NCBI GenBank assembly: GCA_002379855.1
Contig: DFUX01000009.1
Span: 1-13,129, forward strand
Reading direction: 5' to 3'
Length of the DNA stretch: 13,129 nucleotides
Source of the DNA: Cloacimonetes bacterium UBA4175
Lineage (GTDB): Bacteria; Cloacimonadota; Cloacimonadia; Cloacimonadales; Cloacimonadaceae
Shown: one piece after another, positions 1 through 7,221 of the stretch
Layout: each line of letters opens with the position of its first letter
How positions within the stretch are numbered: position 1 is the first letter of the stretch
Notes under the pieces: generated by a model
Seen by the model: only the letters and a program-made list of their open reading frames with translations
What the model was told of the DNA's origin: nothing
The model's database searches: none
Position numbers and translations under genes: made by a program

Positions 1-71
1 CTGTTTTTACAGCATTGGGTTGGCTGGATTTAGTCGTGGATGAACACTGGTAGGAAAATCCTTAAAAGACG

Positions 72-232
72 GGATCCCGGGTCAAGTGGTTCACGCAGAT
101 AATCTAAGGGCTGCGGAAGTCTGTTCGGCAGAGGCAACGGAGTTGCCTGTTTGGGAGAGACCTCCGGTCTCTGTGGCAAACGGACTTTGCCACCCCAAGG
201 CGCTGGATCCCGGGTCAAGCGGTTCAGCAGAT
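72..232. repeat. Direct repeat pair (72-100 and 205-232) bracketing a hairpin array
   Basis: The sequence GGATCCCGGGTCAAG followed by YGGTTCA(C)GCAGAT occurs at 72-100 (29 bp) and again at 205-232 (28 bp), with one substitution and one single-base deletion, at a period of 133 bp. The first half, GGATCCCGGGTC, is the left arm of the palindrome found complete at 346-393, but neither copy here has the matching right arm. The four hairpins at 111-193 lie between the two copies. This is seen directly; whether it arose by tandem duplication or by insertion is not resolvable here. Confidence 0.85.
111..193. repeat. Array of four consecutive short hairpins
   Basis: Four perfect or near-perfect inverted repeats follow one another. 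111-131 has arms CTGCGGAA/TTCGGCAG with one mismatch around GTCTG. 132-148 is AGGCAAC-GGA-GTTGCCT. 156-172 is AGAGACC-TCC-GGTCTCT. 173-193 has arms GTGGCAAA/TTTGCCAC around CGGAC. Hairpins 1 and 2 abut, 3 and 4 abut, and 7 bp separate 2 from 3. Three of the four are centred on GGA or its complement TCC, and the first is centred on TCT. No transposase or obvious gene accompanies it. A minus-strand open frame through it is judged spurious. Confidence 0.85.
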
Positions 233-264
233 TTACGCGGATAAAAAGCGCAGATTGCCGCGGA
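227..264. repeat. Imperfect 16-mer oligomer repeat
   Basis: GCAGATTTACGCGGAT at 227-242 is repeated as GCAGATTGCCGCGGAT at 249-264 (two mismatches, period 22). A partial match, ACGCAGAT, lies at 93-100. From memory, such GCAGATT-ACGCGGAT words recur in intergenic DNA of various environmental bacteria; this was not checked here. Confidence 0.7.
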
Positions 265-310
265 TTGATGTAATATAGGTTCAGCATTTGCCCTTATTTT
301 GTTCTTTTAA

Positions 311-340
311 TTCGTGTTAATTAGTGTAATTCGTGGATGA
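311..340. repeat. Short TTCGTG/TTAGTG oligomer repeat
   Basis: Three consecutive related words, TTCGTGTTAA, TTAGTGTAA and TTCGTGGATGA, form an imperfect tandem repeat of about 9-10 bp. The last word recurs as TCGTGGATGA at 34-43. At both places the word is followed, within 10-25 bp, by (C/T)TAAAAG and then a GGATCCCGGGTC arm, so the two repeat types seem to travel together. Confidence 0.65.
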
Positions 341-345
341 TTATT

Positions 346-393
346 CTAAAAGGCTGGATCCCGGGTCGCTGCCCGGGATGACACACTTTTTAG
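346..393. repeat. Complete GGATCCCGGG/CCCGGGAT palindromic element (copy A)
   Basis: The core stem ATCCCGGG (358-365) pairs with CCCGGGAT (372-379) around a 6-nt loop. Outer arms CTAAAA (346-351) and TTTTAG (388-393) can also pair. The right arm continues as GCCCGGGATGACACA (371-385). Left-arm-only copies lie at 72-83, 205-216 and, as a variant, 547-568. A longer variant with a compensatory change lies at 7289-7371. Read on the minus strand, the GC-rich stem is followed by a short T run, so it could help end transcription of the C25 peptidase gene; this is weak inference. Confidence 0.85.
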
Positions 394-429
394 TCTGAGG
401 TTGTTTGTTTCGGGCTGACGTCCTCCATC

Positions 430-512
430 AACACGTCACCACGACACCACCTCACCACGTGATCATGTCACCTTTCCACCTTTCCACCTTCAAAGATCCT
501 GTCGATCCTGTT
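430..512. repeat. Simple-sequence tracts (CACCACGTCACC, CCTTTCCA, GATCCTGTY)
   Basis: 433-471 is an irregular CACC/CGTCACC-rich tract. 471-490 is CCTTTCCACCTTTCCACCTT, an 8-bp unit repeated about 2.5 times. 495-512 is the 9-mer GATCCTGT(C/T) twice in tandem, followed by ATCCGCGTT. The 19 bp at 471-489 recur exactly, inverted, at 7238-7256. An open frame on the plus strand across this DNA (405-593) is compositionally repeat and is not called a gene. Confidence 0.7.
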
Positions 513-546
513 ATCCGCGTTCCATTTCCTTTCCACAGACATTTCC

Positions 547-568
547 AAAAGACTGGATCACGGGTCAA
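547..568. repeat. Single palindrome arm abutting the C25 gene stop codon
   Basis: These 22 bp contain AAAAGACTGG then ATCACGGGTCAA. They are the left arm of the variant palindrome and are identical, in inverted orientation, to 7348-7369. The C25 peptidase gene, reading leftward, takes its stop codon (TGA, 565-567) from the GGGTCA of this repeat, so the repeat now defines the 3' end of that gene. No matching right arm is nearby. Confidence 0.8.
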
Positions 569-3354
569 TCCTGCGGTTGCGGGTAGTCCTTGATAGCCAG
601 AACCTTGTAAAAGCGGCGGGGCGTCAGCGGCGCGGAGCTGTCCGTGAAGCTGGGGCTGAAACTCTCTCCCAGCCAGGTAAAGCCCGAACAGGGGTCGGCG
701 GAAGAGAAGATGGCGTAGCGGTCGGGCACAATGGGTTGCCCGCGGCTGTTGAGCGTCACGGGATCCCAGTTCAGCAGCAGGCCGTCCGCTCCGGCGCTGA
801 GGGTGAGGGCTTGCGGAGCCAGGGGCGGAGCGGGGTCGGAGTTGAAAACCGCCGGCTGGTCGAGCACATCCAGGGTGTCCAGAATCACGCCCAAAGCGTC
901 CTCCAGATTGTAACCAAGGTCCAGGATATCCTTCAAGGCAAAGGCTGAAGCCACGCAGCGACAGGAACCGCCGCTATGGTAGATGGCCACCGGATGATCG
1001 GGATGGGAGGCGTTGATAGTGCTGAACAGCACATTGGAGCCGGGCAAAGCGGGCAGGGGAAGATAGGTCTGGGGATCGCTCTGAGCGTAGGCCAGCAGGA
1101 CATCCTGTCCGGCGTAGTCGCAGCCTAGGTTTTCGATTATGACCGTGCCTTGCCCCACGGTGGTGCCAAAGCTTTGCCAGAAAGGATCGGCGGCATCCCA
1201 ATCGACATCCCCCTCAAGATAGATACTGCCTCCGCCAGCCAGATAGGAACTAAGCAGGGCGTGGTCGAGGGAATCCGGTTGCGGAGTGTAGGCGTCATTT
1301 CCCCAGCCAAAGAGGCAAAAGACGGCGGCAAAGCGGTCGATATAGTCGTAATCTGGGATCAATTTGTCTGTGTAGATCACGTTGAAGCGCCCGCAGCGTC
1401 CCAAGGCCTCCACCACGGGAAGGCCGTCAGAGGCGGTGGGTTCATAGACCAGTATCTCCGCGAGGGGAGCCTGTTCCCAGCCTCCGCGCCCCACAGCCGG
1501 ATCGCCGAAGAGCAGGTAGGTGTACACGTTTTGCAACTCGGGATAGATGATCCCGCCGTCATCCAGGGGGTCGCCGAAGAGGAAGTATTGGGTGTGGGTG
1601 AGGTTTGCCCAGGCCAGCGCTGCGCCGCAGGACATCCGGTTGCGCGCCAGGTTTTCCACAAAGAGGTGGTTGTAGGAGCCAAGCCCGCCCCAGCCGGGGT
1701 TTTGCCAGCCCACCTTGTACCAGCCCGTTCGCGTGGCGGCGATCACGTTCACCGCTTTTTTGGCCAGGGCGTATTCTGCCAGGCATTCAGTCGTGTAGGA
1801 GGTGTCCAGCATGCCGTTGTAGCAGGAAGCGGCGAAGATGATCAGGCCGTCAGGATTGGCCAGGCCATCAAAAGTGGCCTTGTTTACCATGGTGTATCCG
1901 GTCATCTCGCCGGAGTCCGCGATCTGATTGCCGTTGGGGTCTTCCCGCCAATACTTGCCAATGGAAGAGGCGTAGGAGCCGTGCGCGCTCCAGTTCAGCA
2001 GGCCGAAGCTGTTGGCGCTGAGTTGGCTCTTGAGGCTGTTATAGCCCAGAGGATGGTCGGACGGATAGGAGGGCATTATGCCCTGCCGTTCGTATAGGGT
2101 GATGCAGTTCCAGTCTGTGAGAACGGTCTGGCGGGAGTGTTCCAGTTGGGATGCGCCATCTGTGGGGGCAAAGACGATGAGGGGTTGGCCGGGGAAGTTC
2201 AGCCAGGCACCCGCCAGCAGGGCGCTTTGTTTCCATGGGGCTTGGGATTGGTCGTAAGCCACTGTCCGGGCGGCGATCTGCGCGGCGATCGCGGCATCGT
2301 TGGTGGAAATCCTGCCCACCAGCACCTCCGGGGTGTAATCGCAAAGCCAGTCCTGCTCTCCCGCCTGGGAATAGTATTCGCCGAGGCGGCCATCCCCGTC
2401 GCTGTCCAGAATGCTGCTCAGGTCTCCATAATAGAAGTCTGAGGGCACCGTGGCCGAGCCATTAGGCGCGGGGGTGGTCTTCAGCAGCGGCACTGTGTCA
2501 TGGTCGCCCACCAGCAGCAGGTAACTGAAGGGATGAGCGTTGTATTCCGAGATCAGGTGGTTGCGCAGCTTCTCGCCGGGGCTGTTGCCCGTGCCGTCGG
2601 CAAGGATGGTGGAGATGTCCGCGAAGGAGGTCGCCAGCCCCTGGCTTTGGCGGAAGTTTTCCAGTGCGGAGACGGCGGCGTAGAGGGAGGGAGTGCTCAC
2701 GATCAGATAGTCGTAGCTGCGGCTCTGGACCGGAGCATACCAACGGGGCAGATCCTGTGGGTTGACGAAGAAGCTTTCCACTTTTTCCCGGCTCAATTCA
2801 TCAATAACGGGCGGAATCCTGCCGCTTTGCGGTGAGGCGCACCAGTTCAGCTCCAGGTGCAGCTTTTGCTGGCAAATCCAGTCCTTGCCTGTCCAGATCG
2901 CGGGCAGCACCCGGAAGCGGGCGAAGAGCAAATCTCCCCATCTGCCTGTGCCGCAATAGGTCACCTGGGGCGAGGAAAACACGGTGGGGCGGGCATCCAG
3001 GGACTGTTCGCCGTCGCTGAAGCCGGAGTTTATTTCCGGCGCGGGAGCTTCCAGGCGCAGGGGTTGGTAGAAGCTGGCGGAGTATGAGATGTCCTTCGCG
3101 CCCGCGGGCAGCAGGATGTTCAGAGAGCGGCCAGGCAGGCGGGGGTATCCCGGAGCGGTCAGCGCGCCCCAGCCTGGTTCCTGGAGTTCTTGGTGAGGAT
3201 CGAAACCTGAGAGATCGATGTCGAAGCTTAGGCTTTCCGCGGCAAGATTGCCCGCAAGCAGCAGAGCAAAAGCCACAAGGGACAGCAGCGCTCCGGTGAG
3301 GCGCTGACTGCGTTTCGGGGCAGAGAGAAGTCTGCCAAATCTGGTAAAAAGCAT
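565..3354 (-). CDS. Secreted C25 (gingipain-like) cysteine peptidase with C-terminal FnIII-like module
   Basis: A 929-residue secreted endopeptidase, probably for extracellular protein digestion. The ATG at 3354 is chosen because GGAGG sits 5 nt upstream; the in-frame GTG at 3366 would put that ribosome site inside the gene. Residues 1-40 form a basic and hydrophobic signal peptide. A prodomain-like beta region follows, then the C25 catalytic domain (about 213-622) with LLVGDHDTVP, a DSDGDG acidic loop near 317, catalytic His in NWSAHGS (about 458), catalytic Cys in FAASCYNG (about 511) and a closing LLFGDPAVG. About 636-835 looks like an alpha/beta flavodoxin-like domain. The last 85 residues are a fibronectin-III-like module ending FYKVLA. 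No T9SS sorting domain is seen. It is divergent from the M6 peptidase gene. Its stop codon lies inside a dispersed repeat arm. C25 assignment is strong; the substrate is unknown. Confidence 0.92.
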   Translation of the reverse strand: MLFTRFGRLLSAPKRSQRLTGALLSLVAFALLLAGNLAAESLSFDIDLSGFDPHQELQEPGWGALTAPGYPRLPGRSLNILLPAGAKDISYSASFYQPLRLEAPAPEINSGFSDGEQSLDARPTVFSSPQVTYCGTGRWGDLLFARFRVLPAIWTGKDWICQQKLHLELNWCASPQSGRIPPVIDELSREKVESFFVNPQDLPRWYAPVQSRSYDYLIVSTPSLYAAVSALENFRQSQGLATSFADISTILADGTGNSPGEKLRNHLISEYNAHPFSYLLLVGDHDTVPLLKTTPAPNGSATVPSDFYYGDLSSILDSDGDGRLGEYYSQAGEQDWLCDYTPEVLVGRISTNDAAIAAQIAARTVAYDQSQAPWKQSALLAGAWLNFPGQPLIVFAPTDGASQLEHSRQTVLTDWNCITLYERQGIMPSYPSDHPLGYNSLKSQLSANSFGLLNWSAHGSYASSIGKYWREDPNGNQIADSGEMTGYTMVNKATFDGLANPDGLIIFAASCYNGMLDTSYTTECLAEYALAKKAVNVIAATRTGWYKVGWQNPGWGGLGSYNHLFVENLARNRMSCGAALAWANLTHTQYFLFGDPLDDGGIIYPELQNVYTYLLFGDPAVGRGGWEQAPLAEILVYEPTASDGLPVVEALGRCGRFNVIYTDKLIPDYDYIDRFAAVFCLFGWGNDAYTPQPDSLDHALLSSYLAGGGSIYLEGDVDWDAADPFWQSFGTTVGQGTVIIENLGCDYAGQDVLLAYAQSDPQTYLPLPALPGSNVLFSTINASHPDHPVAIYHSGGSCRCVASAFALKDILDLGYNLEDALGVILDTLDVLDQPAVFNSDPAPPLAPQALTLSAGADGLLLNWDPVTLNSRGQPIVPDRYAIFSSADPCSGFTWLGESFSPSFTDSSAPLTPRRFYKVLAIKDYPQPQD

Positions 3355-3422
3355 GGTTACCTCCACAAGGGGGTTAAATGAATATCTTTCACTCTTCGCA
3401 CAGCTAATTACTTACGAGGGAC

Positions 3423-3451
3423 AGTCTGCCGCCGCCAAAGATATCTGTCAA
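3423..3451 (-). promoter_or_regulatory. Candidate promoter of the C25 peptidase gene
   Basis: On the minus strand TTGACA (3451-3446) is followed after 17 bp by CAGACT (3428-3423), a weak match to a -10 hexamer. The start would fall about 60 nt before the ATG. The first 13 bases, TTGACAGATATCT, match the box of the opposite promoter at 3525-3537 with one difference. The -35 is canonical; the -10 is poor, so this is a candidate only. Confidence 0.4.
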
Positions 3452-3524
3452 TGTAATTGTTTGGGCGTTTTAGTCGTTAGGGAATGCCGTACGACGCAAA
3501 CGCAGTCCCGCAGGGATGTTTTTG

Positions 3525-3552
3525 TTGACGGATATCTCACTATTCCCAGAAT
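3525..3552 (+). promoter_or_regulatory. Candidate promoter of the M6 peptidase gene
   Basis: TTGACG (3525-3530) is followed after 16 bp by CAGAAT (3547-3552). The shared box TTGACGGATATCT (3525-3537) is the inverted counterpart of the one at 3439-3451. The start would lie about 30 nt upstream of the ATG at 3591, with GGAGG at 3581-3585. The rest of the 236-bp divergent region (3355-3590) holds nothing else I could identify. Confidence 0.4.
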
Positions 3553-3590
3553 GTGTGTCATAGCGTAAAAATACTTTGAGGGAGGAACCA

Positions 3591-6500
3591 ATGAGCCGCC
3601 CCACCTATATTTTCAAGCTGGCTGTGGCCTTGCTGCTGGCTGTTTTCGCCACGCAAGCCGCCGCCTATTACACCACCAATCTGCCCATCCAGGTGCGGCA
3701 GCCCGATGGCAAAACGCTGGATCTGCTTGCCAGCGGGGACGAATATCACAACTGGCTGCACGACAAGGACAACTTCACCATCATCCAGAATCCCCAGAAC
3801 GGCTGGTATTGCTATGCCCAGCGCGCGGGAGAGGGAGTGGAAGCCAGCCCGCTTGTCGTGGGCGAAGGTGATCCCCGCAGCCTGGGACTGGAGCCCGGCA
3901 TCAACATCAGCGAGGGGCTTTACAAGCAGCAGCGCCGCGAGAGATTCTACAGACCGGTAGAGCGCGACGCCCCCACCACCGGCACCATCAACAACCTGGT
4001 GATCTACATCCGCTTTTCGGATGAGACGGAGTTTGGCCAGCAGAACTCCACCTACGACGGCTGGTTCAACACCAGCGCCAACTCCCAGAAAAACTACTTT
4101 CTGGAAGCAAGCTACAACCAGCTAACCGTGAACACCCATTTCTATCCTGCCCCAGCGGGCGGCTACGTTGTCTCCTGGCAGGATAGCCGGCCCCGCGCGT
4201 ACTATCAGCCCTACAACGCCAGCACTAATCCAAGCGGCTATTCAGGCGACGATGAACGCCGCGACAGGGAATTTACCCTGCTTCAGAATGCCGTTAATGG
4301 AGTCAGAAGCCAGATTCCCAGCAGCCTGAACATCGACTCTGACGGAGACGGGCGGGTGGACAACGTGGTCTTCATTGTGCGCGGCGCCGCCGATGGCTGG
4401 AACAGCCTGCTCTGGCCCCACCGATGGGCTATCTTTGACCGCAATGTGTACATCAATAACAAGCGGGTCTACGACTTCAATTTCCAACTCCAGGATTTTC
4501 TCGCCAACCGCGGCGTGGGCGTGATCTGCCACGAGTTTTTCCACACTCTGGGCGCTCCCGACCTTTATCATTATTCGGGCGACGGGATGAGCCCGGCGGG
4601 ACCCTGGGACCTGATGAACAGCGACCAGAATCCGCCCCAGCACATGACCGCCTTCATGAAATGGAAGTATGGCGACTGGATTCCCAGCATCCCCACCCTC
4701 AGCGAGGACGGAGTATATACCCTCAATCCCCTCACTTCATCCACCGGACAGTGCTTCCGCATCAACTCCAACAACCCAGACCAATACTATGTGGTGGAGT
4801 TCCGCAAGAAGACCGGCACCTACGAAAACTCCGTCCCCGGCTCCGGCCTGCTGGTTTACCGCATCGATACCAGCTGCGGTGACGGCAATTCCTACGGACC
4901 GCCGGACGAGCTGTATATCTACCGCCCTGGCGGCACCACCACCGCGAACGGGAATATCAACTCCGCCCATTTCAGCCAGGAAACAGGCCGCACCAAAATC
5001 TACACCGGCACCAATCCCTCCCCCTTCCTGCAGGATGGCTCGGACGGCAACCTCTACCTTTGCGAAATCGGTTCTTCCGCGGGTAATACCATGAGTTTCC
5101 GCTTGGGCCCTCCCTTCATAAACTTCGTTCCCAATCCCTATATTCAGGGCTTTGACGCCACCGAATATCCTCCCGGAGGCTGGACCAGCCAGGCGCAGAG
5201 CGGCAGCTACACTTTCACGCGGGTCACCAGCGGCAGCTACCCTTCCTGCAGCCCCCAATCCGGAGCGGGAATGCTGCGTTATGAAAGCTATGCCGCCCCG
5301 TCTGGAAACTCCGCCCTGCTCGTCACTCCCCGCATTAAGGTGAGCAACCATTCAGGCTTTGACTACGGGCTGAACTTCTGGATGTATCGCGATGGCAACC
5401 AAAGCGCCGCGGCTGATAAGATCGAGGTCTATCTGAACAGCAGCGCGGGCCTGAGCGGCAGCCCAATCCTGCTGGGAACCATCCACCGGGCCAGACAGCT
5501 TGATCCGGTGGAAAGTTCTCCCGGCTGGAAAAACTACAGTTTCGACCTTCCCTTCAGCGCCGCAGGAAACTACTATGTGGTCTTCCGCGCTGTCAGCGCC
5601 TATGGTTACAACATGTTCCTGGACAACATCCGCATCGCCCAGTTGCCCTTTGCCGCGCATACTCCCAGCCCCGCGCACCTCTCCACCCGAGTAATGACCA
5701 ACACCCAACTCACCTGGCAGAGCGGCGGCGGCTCGCCCACAGGCTACAAGCTCTATCTGGGCACAAGCAATCCGCCTGCCTATTTGGCAGATGTGGGCAA
5801 CAATCTGAGCTACAGTCCCAGCCTCGCCTCCAACACCACCTACTACTGGTCGGTCGTACCCTATGGCCCCGGCGGGGATGCCGTCAACTGCCCTGTCTGG
5901 AGCTTCAGCACCATCGCCGCTAAAGACCTGCAGGCCATCCAACTATGGGGAACGGGCTGCGGCAGGATGGGCGAAGCGCTGCATTTCGATCTGGACGTGA
6001 AAAACAACGGCAGCCAGACCCAGAACTCCTATCAGGTGCGCCTGATGTCCACCGGCCACGGCGTACTGGCAAGCCAGCAGGTGAACGAGCCTCTGGCGAT
6101 GGACGCCTCCGCCACCCACACCCTAACCTGGACTCCCTCCGCAAGCGGCCATTACACCGTGTATGGCGAGGTGCTGTTGAGCGGTGACGAGGTAAGTGGC
6201 AACAACTGCAGCCTCCAGGAAGCCGTCCATGTCCTTTCCCCGCAAGACCACATCGCCAATGTGGGGAATCTTGCCACAGCCTCCACAACCAACATCCTCC
6301 CGCTCAATTTCTATTGGAAAAACAGCCTCAGCGAGACCGTCTATCTGGCGGAAGAACTGCAGATGCAATCCGGGACCCTGCAAGGGGTGGTATATGTGAA
6401 CAACTTCACCCAGGATCTGGCCAACAAACCGGTGAAGATCTGGCTCAAGAACACCGACGCCGCCAACGTCAGCACCGGCTGGCTGCCCTTCAATGGCTAT

Positions 6501-7109
6501 CAACTGGTCTTCGATGGCGTGGTGGACTTTCCCTCGGGAAGCAACCTCGTCTTCATCCCCTTCAGCGCGCCCTTTGCCTATAATGGGCAAAACCTCGCCC
6601 TGCGCTGCAACCGCCCGATGGATACGGCCTACTTTTCCTCAGATAATAAGTTCTATTACAACACCTCTACCGCGCAGCCTTCCCGCAGCCGCTATATCCA
6701 GAGCGACAATACTGCTTACGATCCAACCGCGCCTACGGCACCGGGAACTCTGTCCAACAACATCCCCGTGACCTCCTTTATCGCGGAGAATGCCGCTTTG
6801 CCGCCGCTGCCCGCGCCACAGGTGAGCATCAGCCAGTTGGGAACGGATGTCTCCCTCACCTGGGATATCCAGCCCGGATATCACGGCTACAAGGTCTTTG
6901 CCTCGGACGACCCCTACGTATGGCCGGAACAACCTGCCGCCACGGTCTATGAACCGCAGTTCAGCATCGGTTCAGAGGCGCGTATGTTCTTCAAGGTACT
7001 GGCGTTCTCGCAGCCGTCCTCCCTGCCTCAACTGCCCGGCGGTTCCAGGCTCAGGCAGGGTGTGAATCTGCCCGTCACCCATCCCGGGACTATGCCGGAC
7101 AAGGATTAG
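3591..7109 (+). CDS. Secreted M6 (immune inhibitor A-like) metallopeptidase, multidomain
   Basis: A 1172-residue secreted zinc peptidase. The ATG at 3591 has GGAGG 5 nt upstream; a TTG start at 3576 would place that site inside the gene. Residues 1-25 are a signal peptide ending ATQAAA. A propeptide of the M6 type follows (LASGDEYHNWLHDKD, about 46-60). The catalytic domain (about 130-510) carries a DSDGDGR acidic loop near 249 and the zinc motif HEFFHTLGAPDLY (His314, Glu315, His318), then GPWDLMNS. Downstream come a choice-of-anchor-J-like jelly roll (about 519-686), an FnIII-like module (690-775), a CARDB-like module (778-880), a beta-rich region (885-1065) and a last FnIII-like module ending FFKVLAFS (about 1138). 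A 30-residue Pro/Gly-rich tail closes the protein. No T9SS sorting domain is seen. M6 assignment is strong; the names of the accessory domains are approximate. Confidence 0.92.
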   Translation: MSRPTYIFKLAVALLLAVFATQAAAYYTTNLPIQVRQPDGKTLDLLASGDEYHNWLHDKDNFTIIQNPQNGWYCYAQRAGEGVEASPLVVGEGDPRSLGLEPGINISEGLYKQQRRERFYRPVERDAPTTGTINNLVIYIRFSDETEFGQQNSTYDGWFNTSANSQKNYFLEASYNQLTVNTHFYPAPAGGYVVSWQDSRPRAYYQPYNASTNPSGYSGDDERRDREFTLLQNAVNGVRSQIPSSLNIDSDGDGRVDNVVFIVRGAADGWNSLLWPHRWAIFDRNVYINNKRVYDFNFQLQDFLANRGVGVICHEFFHTLGAPDLYHYSGDGMSPAGPWDLMNSDQNPPQHMTAFMKWKYGDWIPSIPTLSEDGVYTLNPLTSSTGQCFRINSNNPDQYYVVEFRKKTGTYENSVPGSGLLVYRIDTSCGDGNSYGPPDELYIYRPGGTTTANGNINSAHFSQETGRTKIYTGTNPSPFLQDGSDGNLYLCEIGSSAGNTMSFRLGPPFINFVPNPYIQGFDATEYPPGGWTSQAQSGSYTFTRVTSGSYPSCSPQSGAGMLRYESYAAPSGNSALLVTPRIKVSNHSGFDYGLNFWMYRDGNQSAAADKIEVYLNSSAGLSGSPILLGTIHRARQLDPVESSPGWKNYSFDLPFSAAGNYYVVFRAVSAYGYNMFLDNIRIAQLPFAAHTPSPAHLSTRVMTNTQLTWQSGGGSPTGYKLYLGTSNPPAYLADVGNNLSYSPSLASNTTYYWSVVPYGPGGDAVNCPVWSFSTIAAKDLQAIQLWGTGCGRMGEALHFDLDVKNNGSQTQNSYQVRLMSTGHGVLASQQVNEPLAMDASATHTLTWTPSASGHYTVYGEVLLSGDEVSGNNCSLQEAVHVLSPQDHIANVGNLATASTTNILPLNFYWKNSLSETVYLAEELQMQSGTLQGVVYVNNFTQDLANKPVKIWLKNTDAANVSTGWLPFNGYQLVFDGVVDFPSGSNLVFIPFSAPFAYNGQNLALRCNRPMDTAYFSSDNKFYYNTSTAQPSRSRYIQSDNTAYDPTAPTAPGTLSNNIPVTSFIAENAALPPLPAPQVSISQLGTDVSLTWDIQPGYHGYKVFASDDPYVWPEQPAATVYEPQFSIGSEARMFFKVLAFSQPSSLPQLPGGSRLRQGVNLPVTHPGTMPDKD

Positions 7110-7221
7110 CCTTACAGGACGCGGCAGGCTTTCCGTCGAAGCCGCCCTCATGGCTCATACCAGTTCGCTTTCATTAAGCTATTTTATACTATTTGTAAAC
7201 TGACATTCTCTTGTAAAGTCA

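Noticed and set aside
72..264. CRISPR-like array
   Set aside because: Only two repeat copies, a spacer with its own hairpins and no cas genes; the spacing does not fit.
30..287. 85-residue open frame on the minus strand
   Set aside because: It runs through the hairpin array and both direct repeats. Its protein is Pro/Leu-rich low complexity and it lacks a ribosome site, so it is a by-product of repeat composition.
405..593. 62-residue open frame on the plus strand
   Set aside because: It translates the CACC and CCTTTCCA tracts and the palindrome arm and runs into the C25 gene on the other strand; no coding character.
1150..2097. 315-residue open frame opposite the C25 gene
   Set aside because: A long shadow frame in GC-rich DNA on the reverse strand of a clearly recognised peptidase; no domain seen.
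3355..3366. GTG start for the C25 gene adding four residues
   Set aside because: The GGAGG ribosome site would lie inside the gene; the ATG at 3354 has ideal spacing. The TTG at 3576 for the M6 gene was rejected for the same reason.
7121..7145. Possible terminator after the M6 gene (GCGGC...GCCGC)
   Set aside because: Only a 5-bp stem with a long loop and no T run.
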